A stretch of DNA of 64,000 bases, from positions 124,001-188,000 of the forward strand of contig CAVPNY010000009.1 in assembly GCA_963706905.1 (NCBI GenBank), read 5' to 3'. Below are positions 47,086 to 55,444 of the stretch, piece by piece. Origin of the DNA: CAVPNY01 sp963706905 (GTDB lineage Bacteria > Chloroflexota > Anaerolineae > Anaerolineales > UBA4823). Each line of letters begins with the position of its first letter. Position 1 is the first letter of the stretch. Made by a program: the position numbers and the translations under genes. A model generated the notes under the pieces. The model was given only the letters and a program-made list of their open reading frames with translations. It had not been told where the DNA came from and did no database searches.

Positions 47086-47438
47086 GTTAACACAAGACAC
47101 GCCTCCCGCGGTACCACCCTGGTTCCCGCGTTCTCGCAGACAACTTCATTGGGCACGTTTGCTGAGCAGTTATTCATCAAAAATGCCCACGTCCTGACTA
47201 ACGGGAGACGCGCCCGGCGTACTTAGTCTTAGTCAATCAGTCATGTGGTCTCATAGTCAGATATTATATTTATCTAAACTACACGACCATAAAAATACCA
47301 GACTAATCAACTAATTTCAGCTTGCGGCTCCGGAAGGATTTTCAGCCTGTGGTACTGCCCCGGCTCACACCGAACCCGGGATCGCTGCCAGTCATCACCA
47401 GCTTACTCGTTTCCATCATCGCCTTTCGATATAATATT
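47051..47438 (-). promoter_or_regulatory. T-box riboswitch (tRNA-Ile sensing) controlling ileS
   Basis: Read on the minus strand, the leader has a Stem I beginning GGAAACGAGTAAGCTGG, a distal arm CCCGGGTTCGGTGTGAGCC, and a 3' side with AAAATCCTTCCGGAG in which ATC (47339-47337) fits as the isoleucine specifier. About 215 nt later comes the canonical T-box AGGGTGGTACCGCGGG (47120-47105), with the TGGT bulge that pairs with an uncharged tRNA ACCA end and CGCGG/CCGCG antiterminator pairing. The terminator hairpin follows. Uncharged tRNA-Ile would favour read-through into ileS, whose ATG is 18 bp further on. Confidence 0.92.
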
Positions 47439-47443
47439 GAAAG
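47423..47443. promoter_or_regulatory. 21-bp palindrome at the ileS transcription start
   Basis: CTTTCGATAT-A-ATATTGAAAG is symmetric but for one pair. On the minus strand it reads TTTCAATATTAT, the same 12-mer as the arm of the palindrome at 477. It lies just downstream of the predicted -10, an operator-like position. Chance similarity of AT-rich DNA cannot be excluded. Confidence 0.4.
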
Positions 47444-47445
47444 TG

Positions 47446-47474
47446 ATTATGCCATAAGATAGGGAAGGGGTCAA
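47446..47474 (-). promoter_or_regulatory. Promoter of the T-box/ileS transcript
   Basis: Minus-strand TTGACC (47474-47469), 17-bp spacer, CATAAT (47451-47446). The -35 overlaps the stop codon of the permease gene. Confidence 0.6.
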
Positions 47475-48304
47475 CCTGTTACCATCCAGTCCCGGTGCAG
47501 GATACCCTTGGCGATCAGCAGCGCCAGGAAAGAGAATAGGATCAAGATCACCGATAAAGTCAGGGCGATATCCAGGTCAAGCTCAAAACCGATATAGATT
47601 GCCAGCGGCATGGTCTGGGTACGACCCGGGAAGTTGCCAGCAAAGATAATTGTTGCGCCAAACTCGCCCAGAGCGCGCGCCCAGCTCATAACACTCCCGC
47701 CAAGTAGAGCTGACCAGGAAAGGGGCATGGTCACGAACCGAAATATTTGCCAGCTGCTGGCTCCATCCAAAGAAGCGGCCAGTTCCAGCTCTCGATCAAG
47801 ACTTGCAAAACCCAAAGCAGCCGACTTGATATAGAACGGCGCGGCGACGAATACTTGCGCCATGATCACAGCGACGGTTGTGAAGCCAACTTGTACCCCA
47901 AGCAAATCCAGCCAGCCGCCCAGCAGTCCCCGCCGACCGAAGGCCATCAGTAAGGCCACACCTGCTACCGCCGGCGGCAGCACCAATGGCAGGTCGATCA
48001 GCGTATCGATCAATCGCCCGAAGCGAAACTGGCGGCGTGCATGGGCATATGCCAGCGGTGTGCCGCCCAGGATGATCAGCAAGGTCGAAACGATCGTCGT
48101 CGTCAGGCTTAAACCGATCGCCCGAAGCACATTTGGTTCCTGCAGATTGGCGACCAGCTGCTCTGGTGAGATGCGCAGAAACAAAGCGAGCAATGGAAGG
48201 ATTATATAAATCAGCATGGGCAGGCTAAGAACCCGCCAAAGACGGCTGATCTGCGGTCGGGGCGGCAGGGAAGACGGCGATCGAGAAGGGGAAGACAGGG
48301 TCAT
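47471..48304 (-). CDS. modB: Molybdate-type ABC transporter permease
   Basis: I start at ATG 48304 (MTLSSPSRSPSS), which overlaps the padR stop (ATGA). The 277-aa protein has six hydrophobic segments and the binding-protein-dependent permease loop AASLDGASSWQIFRFVTMPLSWSALLGG, followed by ALGEFGATIIFAGN, which is characteristic of ModB and related tungstate or sulfate permeases. Neither a substrate-binding protein nor an ATPase gene is adjacent, which is odd. A tungsten or molybdenum role would fit the AOR at 61069 but is inference. Confidence 0.82.
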   Translation of the reverse strand: MTLSSPSRSPSSLPPRPQISRLWRVLSLPMLIYIILPLLALFLRISPEQLVANLQEPNVLRAIGLSLTTTIVSTLLIILGGTPLAYAHARRQFRFGRLIDTLIDLPLVLPPAVAGVALLMAFGRRGLLGGWLDLLGVQVGFTTVAVIMAQVFVAAPFYIKSAALGFASLDRELELAASLDGASSWQIFRFVTMPLSWSALLGGSVMSWARALGEFGATIIFAGNFPGRTQTMPLAIYIGFELDLDIALTLSVILILFSFLALLIAKGILHRDWMVTG

Positions 48305-48870
48305 GAAATTTCCCCCAGCACAATATGGCAACTTTCCAGCCACTCGCGAATAAAAGTCAATTGGCGGATGCGCAGCTCCATCCCCAGGCGGTTAAAAGTT
48401 TGTTCAGTCGGAATATGAACCAGCCGCTGCTGCAAACGCGCCAACCCGGCACTTGTTTCAGCAATCTGATCATCGATCAGCCGATGCGCCAGCATGATGT
48501 CGATGCTGCGGGCGAAGTACAGCCGGCTGGTAAATTCTACGCGTGTGGCCCGGACTGTGGCGCGGCTGGGGGCATACAGCCAGGATTCAAAACGCTCTCG
48601 CCCAGCCGGCGTCAATGTGAAACGACGCCGGGCAGGCAGCTTCTGCTGCTCCTCTAAAGAGCCCGTGATAAAGCCCTGCTCTTCGAGCCGGTTCAAAACA
48701 TTGTATGTCTGGCTCAGGCTGACATGCCACACTTCGCCCAGATCCAGTGCCAGCCTGTGATGCAGATCGTAACCATGCGCTGGCTGCAATGCCAGAAGTC
48801 CCAACAGCGGAAACTCAGGTGAAAACGATCCGACGGTAGATGATGGTTTAACCACGGTGGATATACTCAC
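48301..48870 (-). CDS. PadR-family transcriptional regulator, leaderless
   Basis: The 189-aa protein has the PadR winged helix (FPLLGLLALQPAHGYDLHHRL, SQTYNVLNRLEEQGFI and RRFTLTPAGRERFESWL; about 18-100) and a C-terminal helical dimerisation region. Its GTG start at 48870 lies about 7 nt after a -10 element, so the mRNA probably starts at the initiation codon. The start and -10 are embedded in a perfect palindrome, suggesting autorepression. It is translationally coupled to the ModB-like permease, which it probably also controls. The ligand is unknown. Confidence 0.88.
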   Translation of the reverse strand: MSISTVVKPSSTVGSFSPEFPLLGLLALQPAHGYDLHHRLALDLGEVWHVSLSQTYNVLNRLEEQGFITGSLEEQQKLPARRRFTLTPAGRERFESWLYAPSRATVRATRVEFTSRLYFARSIDIMLAHRLIDDQIAETSAGLARLQQRLVHIPTEQTFNRLGMELRIRQLTFIREWLESCHIVLGEIS

Positions 48871-48904
48871 TGGGTGAGTATATCCGGGATTGGCTGGTTG
48901 TCAA
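48859..48904 (-). promoter_or_regulatory. padR-modB promoter with perfect 12-bp palindromic operator
   Basis: Minus-strand TTGACA (48904-48899), 16-bp spacer, TATACT (48882-48877). GGATATACTCAC (48859-48870) and GTGAGTATATCC (48874-48885) are exact inverted repeats separated by 3 nt, covering both the -10 and the GTG start codon. A bound PadR dimer would block polymerase. Confidence 0.8.
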
Positions 48905-48930
48905 GAAATCTAGATCAGGATACGAAGCCG

Positions 48931-50835
48931 TTAATCCTCCAAAGTGCTTATATCCCCCTCCGGTTGGCCAAGCGCGCGGGCACGGAGCAGTCGGCGCATG
49001 ATTTTGCCGCTGCGCGTCTTTGGAAGACTGTCAACAAAGGTAATGTCCTCCGGGCGAGCGATCGGGCCAATCTCGTGGGCGACGTGCTGGCGGAGCTCTT
49101 CAGCCAGCTTATCGCTCTTCTCAAAGCCGGTACGCAGGATGACATAGGCATGAATGGCGTTTCCCTTGACCTCGTGAGGCAAGCCAATTGCCGCTGACTC
49201 AGCGACTGCCGGGTGGCTCACAAGGGCGCTCTCCACCTCTGCTGTCCCCAGGCGATAACCACTGACTTTGATCACATCGTCCATACGGCCAATGATCCAC
49301 ACGTAACCATCCTTGTCTTTGCGCGCCGAGTTGCCAGTCTGGTACATATTTTCAAACTTGCTCCAATATTGCTGGCGGAAACGCTCAGGATCACGGTAAA
49401 TTGTCCGTAACATGCCAGGCCAGGGACGCTTAATAACCAGATAACCTTCTTCTCCCACCGAGGCAGGCTGTCCTTGCTCATCGACGACATCCACCTCCAC
49501 TCCAAAGAAAGGCCGCGTGGCCGAGCCAGGCTTGAGAGGGGTGATGGGTAGTGGTGTGATCATGAAGCCACCCGTCTCAGTCTGCCACCAGGTATCCATG
49601 ATTGGGCAACGACCCTTGCCAATCACTGTGTGATACCATTTCCACGCCTCCGGGTTTATCGGCTCACCCACGCTGCCCAGCAAGCGGAGACTGCTCAGGT
49701 CGTGGCGATTAGCCCACGCCTCGCCAAAGCGCATCAGGCCGCGAATCGCGGTTGGGGCGGTATAGAGAATTGTAATTCCGTAGTTCTCTACCATCCTCCA
49801 CCAGCGATTAGGGTACGGGTGAGTTGGCGCTCCCTCATACATAAAACTCGTTGCCCCGTTTAGCAGGGGCGCGTAAACAATGTAACTGTGACCAGTGACC
49901 CAGCCCGGATCGGCAGCGCACCACCAGCGATCCTCATCTTTTAGATCGAAGACGTACTTCAACGTAGTATAGACGTAGACCATATATCCCCCGTGGGTAT
50001 GGAGCACACCCTTGGGGCGACCGGTAGTACCGGATGTATATAAAATAAAAAGTGGATCTTCTGCATCCATGCGCTCGGTGTAACACAGAGGGCTGGCCAC
50101 TGGCAGGCTCATCAGGTCGTGGTACCAGTAATCCCGTCCCGGTTCCATAAAAATTTCCTGGCCGGTGCGCTTGACCACAATGCAGGATTCAATGGTTGGC
50201 TGGCGGGCCATAGCCTCGTCAGCAATCTCTTTGAGCGGCACAATCTTGCCGCGCAGCCATCCGCCATCCGCGGTCACCAGCACCCGACTCTGCGCGTCTT
50301 CAATGCGTTCCGCCAGAGCTTCTACACTAAACCCCCCATACACCACACTATGCGGCGCGCCGATTTTAGCGCAAGCCAGCATAGCAATAATCTGTTCCGG
50401 GATACGTGGCAGGTAAATCGTGACAATATCCCCCTTGCGAACACCCATGCTGCGCAAAACATTGGCGAATTTGCATACCTCACGGTTCAGAGAATAATAA
50501 GAGAAAGTGCGCACATCGCCCGGCTCACCCTCCCAGATCAGCGCCAGCTTGTTTTTGCGGTAGGTCTTCATATGGCGGTCGAGGGAATTGTGAACGATGT
50601 TGGTCACTCCACCCGTAAACCACTTATAGAATGGAGGGTTGCTATCATCTAAAACTTTTTCCCACTTCTCATACCATTCGAGCTCCTCAGCACGTTCCGC
50701 CCAAAAACCTTGCGGATCCTGCAAAGATCGCTGATACAGCGCCTCGTATTCCTGGACATGAGCTGAATTGAGAATATCCGGTGATGGAAAGAAAACCTCC
50801 CCTTCCATCTGATCTTGTTTATTTGACTGATCCAT
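48931..50835 (-). CDS. acsA: Acetyl-CoA synthetase (AMP-forming)
   Basis: A 634-aa adenylate-forming enzyme with the N-terminal ACAS motif, the P-loop-like YTSGTTGRPKGVLHTHGG, DTWWQTETGG, GRMDDVIKVSGYRLGTAEVE and the catalytic-lysine block LPKTRSGKIMRRLLR (Lys subject to acetylation in the family). It activates acetate (perhaps also propionate) to acyl-CoA. The highly conserved TGD aspartate that contacts the AMP ribose reads TGN (YQTGNSARKD), which is unusual. An AGGAGGAG ribosome binding site precedes the ATG. The gene is convergent with nothing and stands alone after a consensus promoter. Confidence 0.93.
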   Translation of the reverse strand: MDQSNKQDQMEGEVFFPSPDILNSAHVQEYEALYQRSLQDPQGFWAERAEELEWYEKWEKVLDDSNPPFYKWFTGGVTNIVHNSLDRHMKTYRKNKLALIWEGEPGDVRTFSYYSLNREVCKFANVLRSMGVRKGDIVTIYLPRIPEQIIAMLACAKIGAPHSVVYGGFSVEALAERIEDAQSRVLVTADGGWLRGKIVPLKEIADEAMARQPTIESCIVVKRTGQEIFMEPGRDYWYHDLMSLPVASPLCYTERMDAEDPLFILYTSGTTGRPKGVLHTHGGYMVYVYTTLKYVFDLKDEDRWWCAADPGWVTGHSYIVYAPLLNGATSFMYEGAPTHPYPNRWWRMVENYGITILYTAPTAIRGLMRFGEAWANRHDLSSLRLLGSVGEPINPEAWKWYHTVIGKGRCPIMDTWWQTETGGFMITPLPITPLKPGSATRPFFGVEVDVVDEQGQPASVGEEGYLVIKRPWPGMLRTIYRDPERFRQQYWSKFENMYQTGNSARKDKDGYVWIIGRMDDVIKVSGYRLGTAEVESALVSHPAVAESAAIGLPHEVKGNAIHAYVILRTGFEKSDKLAEELRQHVAHEIGPIARPEDITFVDSLPKTRSGKIMRRLLRARALGQPEGDISTLED

Positions 50836-50897
50836 GGCTCCTCCTCTGGTAGGACACAGATATTAAAGGCAGGTATATTTCCCACTATAATGGTGCG

Positions 50898-50926
50898 ATT
50901 TTACGAGTTTAGGGGATGGATGTCAA
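50898..50926 (-). promoter_or_regulatory. Promoter of acsA
   Basis: Minus-strand TTGACA (50926-50921), 17-bp spacer, TAAAAT (50903-50898), about 60 bp before the acsA start. On the opposite strand a TATAAT at 50974-50979 with a weak -35 may serve the glucokinase gene. Nothing else is visible in the 236-bp divergent gap. Confidence 0.72.
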
Positions 50927-51071
50927 TCCTGGGAATCAGATGAAAAATTCTCGGTTCAACCGGCAGATGAGGATATAATCACGCGGGCAACTGAAGACGG
51001 TCAATAATTATCTGGAAGATAGCAGCGCAACATGAAGACGCGCTTCAAATTCACTCCTTAGGAGGCGTTCG

Positions 51072-51860
51072 ATGGAGATCCTTGGCATCGATATCGGAGG
51101 GTCCGGCATCAAAGGGGCTCCTGTTGATACACAAACCGGCGCGCTGCTCGCACCACGCTTCCGGGTATCCACTCCCAGCCCGTCCAAGCCCCAGGCCGTT
51201 GCTGAAACCATTGCCAATATTGTCAAGAATTTTACCTGGCAGGGTCTGATCGGCTGCGGCTTTCCGGGGATTGTCCAGAATGGTTTCACAATGAGCGCAG
51301 CCAATGTGCATAAGCAGTGGATTGGCCTGGATGCGGCGACTCTGATCACCAATGTCACCGGCTGCCAGACTTATATGATTAATGACGCCGACGCTGCTGG
51401 ACTGGCTGAAATGACTTTCGGCGCTGGACTGAACCGCAAGGGTGTGGTTTTCATCTTGACCATTGGCACTGGTTTGGGAACAGCACTCTTCAAGGATGGT
51501 ATTCTGATTCCAAATACTGAATTCGGCCACATCGAGATCGATTGCCAGGACGCGGAGACATACGCCACCGACGCCGCCCGCAAACGTTTGAAACTCTCCT
51601 GGAAGAGATGGGCACGCTATCTAAACAAGTACCTTCTCACGATGGAAAAACTGGTTTCGCCTGATTTGATCATTCTAGGCGGCGGGGTCAGCAAGGAATA
51701 TGACCGTTTTGTTCCTTACCTGACAACCCAGGCTGAAATTGTCCCGGCGCAGATGCTCAATGAAGCCGGTATCGTCGGTGCTGCCTTAGCAGCGCAAGCA
51801 TTCTTATCCCCCACCTCCGGCACCTTGACCGACAATGCCGCCCTCAGTCAAGCGACGTAG
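51072..51860 (+). CDS. ppgK: Polyphosphate glucokinase (ROK family)
   Basis: A 262-aa ROK kinase with the phosphate-1 loop LGIDIGGSGIKGAPVD, GCGFPGIV, NDADAAGLAEM and the phosphate-2 loop ILTIGTGLGTALF. The absence of the ROK zinc-cysteine motif and the short length match PpgK, which phosphorylates glucose from polyphosphate or ATP. The C-terminal LIILGGGVSKEYDRF is conserved too. A TAGGAGG ribosome binding site precedes the ATG. Its 3' end overlaps the convergent aspartase/fumarase gene by 57 bp. Confidence 0.9.
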   Translation: MEILGIDIGGSGIKGAPVDTQTGALLAPRFRVSTPSPSKPQAVAETIANIVKNFTWQGLIGCGFPGIVQNGFTMSAANVHKQWIGLDAATLITNVTGCQTYMINDADAAGLAEMTFGAGLNRKGVVFILTIGTGLGTALFKDGILIPNTEFGHIEIDCQDAETYATDAARKRLKLSWKRWARYLNKYLLTMEKLVSPDLIILGGGVSKEYDRFVPYLTTQAEIVPAQMLNEAGIVGAALAAQAFLSPTSGTLTDNAALSQAT

Positions 51861-53288
51861 ATCTCCTAAGGCTATCTCAATCTCATCTGCCCGCACCAGC
51901 CGATCTTCACGGGCATGGCGCAAAGTTCCTGCCTCCACCTTTTCTAACGCCACCTCCCGTATGGAAATATTGCGCGCCAGGGCTTCCTTGACCAACGCTG
52001 CTCCGGTGGCATAACCAATTACAGGGTTAAGCGCTGTCACAACGATGGCATTCTTCTCAAGCCAGCTTTCTGCCTTGGGACGGTTGGCCTGCAATCCCAG
52101 CACACAGAATTGAGTGAAGGCTCCTACCGCGCCAATGGTTACCTGCATGCTCTCAAACAGGTTATGCGCAATGATCGGCATCATCACATTCAACTCGAGC
52201 TGCCCGGCCTGGGCTGCTAATGATACGGTCAAATCGCAACCCTGCACATGAAACATGGCCATGTTGAGCATCTCAGCCAGCACCGGGTTGACCTTGCCGG
52301 GCATGATACTCGAACCCGGCTGGACAGGCGGCAGGCGCAACTCATCCAGCCCGGTTGAAGGGCCAGAGGCCAGCAATCGGAAATCATTGGCAATCCGGGT
52401 TAACGTGATTGCCAGAGTTCGCAAGGCAGCCGAAAAATCAGCCACATCCGCCATTGACTGCATCGACTCGAATAGATTGTCAGAGGACACCAGTTTCAGC
52501 CCAGATAAATCAGACAGCTTTTGCACCATGCGGGGGTGATATTCTGGATGCGCATTGAGCCCCGAACCAACTGCTGTGCCACCGATCCCCAGGCGGCGCA
52601 GCCCTTCACCTGCACGGCGAATGCGCTCGCCATCCCGTTCAACTGCTAAGGCATACGCGCCAAACTCCTGCCCCAACCGCACCGGCACAGCATCCTGTAA
52701 ATGCGTGCGCCCCGACTTAACGATATCGTCAAACTCAACCGACTTCTGGCGCAATGCTTCTGCCAGACCCTGAACCGCCTGGAGCAACTCATCCAGCCGC
52801 CAAAGACATCCCAGCCGAATGGCAGTGGGAACTATGTCGTTCGTGGATTGGGCCATATTCACGTGATCGTTCGGATTGACGCGGTATTCCCCCAATGCCC
52901 CGCCAAGAAGCTGCGTTGCCCGGTTGGCTATCACCTCGTTGATGTTCATGTTATGGCTGGTACCCGCTCCGGCCTGGAATGGATCAACCACGAATTGATC
53001 TTCCCATTTGCCATCAATCACCTCCTGAGCAGCCTGGAGGATGGCAGTCCCCCTTTCAGCATCCAGCAAGCCCAGCTCACAATTTACCAGGGCTGCGGCG
53101 CGCTTGATTGTCGCCATGGACCAGATAAAGGCCCGCCAAGGACGCAACCCGGAGATCGGGAAGTTTTGCACTGCGCGCTGTGTCTGCGCACCGTACAAGG
53201 CATCAACTGGCACCTGCACTTCTCCAAGCGAATCGCGTTCAATGCGGTAGGGTGATGGCACGGTGATATCCTCCTGATTGATTATCAT
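51804..53288 (-). CDS. aspA: Aspartate ammonia-lyase / class II fumarase family enzyme
   Basis: I start at ATG 53288 (MIINQEDITVPSPYRIE); a TTG at 53354 adds 22 unlikely residues. The 494-aa protein has FQAGAGTSHNMNINEVIANR, NMAQSTNDIVPTA, SGRTHLQDAVPVRLGQEF and the signature GSSIMPGKVNPVLAEM of the fumarase/aspartase superfamily. The SHNMN and NDIVPTA segments favour aspartase, which deaminates aspartate to fumarate, but the signature loop with Gly-Lys is fumarase-like, so either is possible. Both roles fit an amino-acid fermenter. It diverges from hutI by 104 bp. Confidence 0.85.
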   Translation of the reverse strand: MIINQEDITVPSPYRIERDSLGEVQVPVDALYGAQTQRAVQNFPISGLRPWRAFIWSMATIKRAAALVNCELGLLDAERGTAILQAAQEVIDGKWEDQFVVDPFQAGAGTSHNMNINEVIANRATQLLGGALGEYRVNPNDHVNMAQSTNDIVPTAIRLGCLWRLDELLQAVQGLAEALRQKSVEFDDIVKSGRTHLQDAVPVRLGQEFGAYALAVERDGERIRRAGEGLRRLGIGGTAVGSGLNAHPEYHPRMVQKLSDLSGLKLVSSDNLFESMQSMADVADFSAALRTLAITLTRIANDFRLLASGPSTGLDELRLPPVQPGSSIMPGKVNPVLAEMLNMAMFHVQGCDLTVSLAAQAGQLELNVMMPIIAHNLFESMQVTIGAVGAFTQFCVLGLQANRPKAESWLEKNAIVVTALNPVIGYATGAALVKEALARNISIREVALEKVEAGTLRHAREDRLVRADEIEIALGDLRRLTEGGIVGQGAGGGG

Positions 53289-53392
53289 TTTATAAAACCT
53301 GACAAGCTTGATGGGATTATACTCGAGACGCCTGGTTGGAGCCCTCTGGTACAATTGGGCTCGAAGAATAAGCCAGGTACTGGGAAAAGATC

Positions 53393-54652
53393 ATGCTGAT
53401 TCATTCCGCATCGCAATTACTCACCATGGCTGGTGGCCCACAGCGCGGGTCGGCCCTCGGACAGCTAGAGCTCATAGAAGATGGCGCCGTGCTGGTGGAA
53501 GGTCAGACAATTGCAGCTGTAGGGGCGAAAGAGGAACTACGCGCCACCCATCCTGGAGAATCCGAAATCGACGCCTCAGGCTGTGTGGTTATGCCTGGAT
53601 TTGTCGATCCGCACACCCATTTGATCTGGGCTGGCGACCGCGCGGCTGAATTCGAACTGCGCTTGCAAGGCAAAACTTACCTGGAAATCCTGGCCGCTGG
53701 AGGAGGCATCCTTTCAACGGTACGCGCCACCCGGGCGGCTTCCCTGGACACGGTCCTGCAGGAAACACGCCCCCGCTTGCGAACAATGCTGGCTCACGGC
53801 ACCACCACCGCCGAGGCTAAGACCGGCTATGGCCTTGAAATCGAGACAGAGATCAAGCTACTACAAGCATTACTTATCCTGGTTCAGGAAGGGCCACTGG
53901 ACCTGGCGATCACTTTTCTGGGGGCTCATGCCATCGCCCCAGAATACAAAGGGGATCCCGAGAATTACACCACTCAGGTGTGCACCAACATGCTGCCTTC
54001 CGTCTATGAATGGTGGCAAAACAATGCACCTGATCATGCCATGCCCTTTGTAGATGTATTCTGTGAGACCGGCGCGTTCAACCTTGAGCAGTCCCGACGC
54101 ATCCTGCGTGCTGCCCAGGTACTGGGCTTTCCACTCAAGATCCACGCGGATGAATTTGACAACCTGGGTGGGGCGGCACTGGCTGTTGAGCTGGGTGCAA
54201 CCTCCGCTGACCACCTGGTGACCACCTCCGCCGATGATATTATCGCCCTTGGGAAGAGCAACACAGTTGCTGTGGCGCTGCCCTGCACACCTTTCGGCCT
54301 GGCGGAAGCCCATTACACCCCGGCCCAGGAAATTTTGAAAGCCGGCGGGCTGCTAGCCCTGGCGAGTGATCTGAATCCTGGCACAGCCTGGGGTGGAAAT
54401 ATGCAATTCGCCATAACCCTGGCCTGTCGGTATATGAGGCTGACCCCTGCACAGGCTATCGCCGCTGCCACAATCAACGCCGCTGCCGCGATTGGCCGCA
54501 CTGATCAAATCGGTTCAATCGAACCTGGCAAACAAGCTGACTTGATCATTCTCGATATCCCTGATTACCGGCACCTGGGCTACCGCTTCGGGACAAACCT
54601 GGTGCGGCAGGTGATCAAGAAAGGGCAGGTGGTGTTCACCCAGGTGAATTGA
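53393..54652 (+). CDS. hutI: Imidazolonepropionase
   Basis: A 419-aa amidohydrolase with the metal-binding PGFVDPHTHLIWAGDR, the family-specific FELRLQGKTYLEILAAGGGI (split: FELRLQGKTYL, EILAAGGGI), HGTTTAEAKTGYGLEIETE, FLGAHAIAPEY, KIHADEF and LASDLNPGTAWGG. It hydrolyses imidazolone-5-propionate to N-formiminoglutamate, the substrate of the FTCD at 16613. Histidase and urocanase genes are not in the window, so the pathway is scattered on the chromosome. Confidence 0.95.
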   Translation: MLIHSASQLLTMAGGPQRGSALGQLELIEDGAVLVEGQTIAAVGAKEELRATHPGESEIDASGCVVMPGFVDPHTHLIWAGDRAAEFELRLQGKTYLEILAAGGGILSTVRATRAASLDTVLQETRPRLRTMLAHGTTTAEAKTGYGLEIETEIKLLQALLILVQEGPLDLAITFLGAHAIAPEYKGDPENYTTQVCTNMLPSVYEWWQNNAPDHAMPFVDVFCETGAFNLEQSRRILRAAQVLGFPLKIHADEFDNLGGAALAVELGATSADHLVTTSADDIIALGKSNTVAVALPCTPFGLAEAHYTPAQEILKAGGLLALASDLNPGTAWGGNMQFAITLACRYMRLTPAQAIAAATINAAAAIGRTDQIGSIEPGKQADLIILDIPDYRHLGYRFGTNLVRQVIKKGQVVFTQVN

Positions 54653-54718
54653 ACAAGAACTGATTGACTGCAGCTTATAATCTAAAGCACCTACACCTCA
54701 GCGAAGAATAAAACCCCT

Positions 54719-55360
54719 ATGCCAACAATCGATCAAGCCCACCACTGGTACCCCGATCTCGACCCCGTGCACGGCTTTGACCATGTGTTACGCGTGTATC
54801 GCATGGCCGAGCGCCTGGCACTGGTTGAAGGGGCCGATGTTGAGATCGTGCACGCGGCTGCCCTCTTGCACGATGCTGAGGGTAGCGCTACAGCTGGCGG
54901 CGAGATCGGACGCAGCAATCACCATCACGCTTCCTCTGAATTTGCTCGCCAGATATTGGAAGCTGAGAATTGGCCCCCAGAGCGAATTGCCGCCGTGCAA
55001 CACTGTATCCGCGCCCATCGTTTCCGCGATAACTCCGAACCACCGCAGACCCTGGAAGCCAAGATCCTGTTCGACGCTGATAAGCTAGATGTAATTGGCG
55101 CTATTGGGGTTGTGCGCACTGTCGCCTTCGATATTGTCGTCGGGCAACCAGTATACTCTGAGCCCTCGCAGCTTTTTATTTCCACTGGCGAGAAGGAACC
55201 CGGCGAGCCGCATTCCTCTTACCACGAGTACATCTTCAAGCTGAGCCACATCAAGGACCGTCTCTTCACAGCCGCGGCGCGCGCCATTGCTGAAGAGCGC
55301 CACCAATTTATGGCAGAGTTCTTTAGCCGGCTGGCTGCTGAGGAGCGCGGTGAACTTTAA
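54719..55360 (+). CDS. HD-domain phosphohydrolase
   Basis: The 213-aa protein has the HD metal motif: H of HGFDHVLRVYRMAE, the paired HD of AALLHDAEGSA, a following SNHHHASSEFARQ and Asp in FDADKLDVIG. This is the YedJ/uncharacterised HD family of metal phosphohydrolases. The substrate is unknown. It lies 66 bp after hutI on the same strand and 84 bp before the response regulator, perhaps in one transcript. Confidence 0.85.
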   Translation: MPTIDQAHHWYPDLDPVHGFDHVLRVYRMAERLALVEGADVEIVHAAALLHDAEGSATAGGEIGRSNHHHASSEFARQILEAENWPPERIAAVQHCIRAHRFRDNSEPPQTLEAKILFDADKLDVIGAIGVVRTVAFDIVVGQPVYSEPSQLFISTGEKEPGEPHSSYHEYIFKLSHIKDRLFTAAARAIAEERHQFMAEFFSRLAAEERGEL

Positions 55361-55444
55361 GCATCTGCCTCCGCCAAGAAATATTTGCATTGCCTTTCAA
55401 TTCTGTCGAGCAGCCGGTGCAAGATTCGGGCTAAAATCGAGCGC

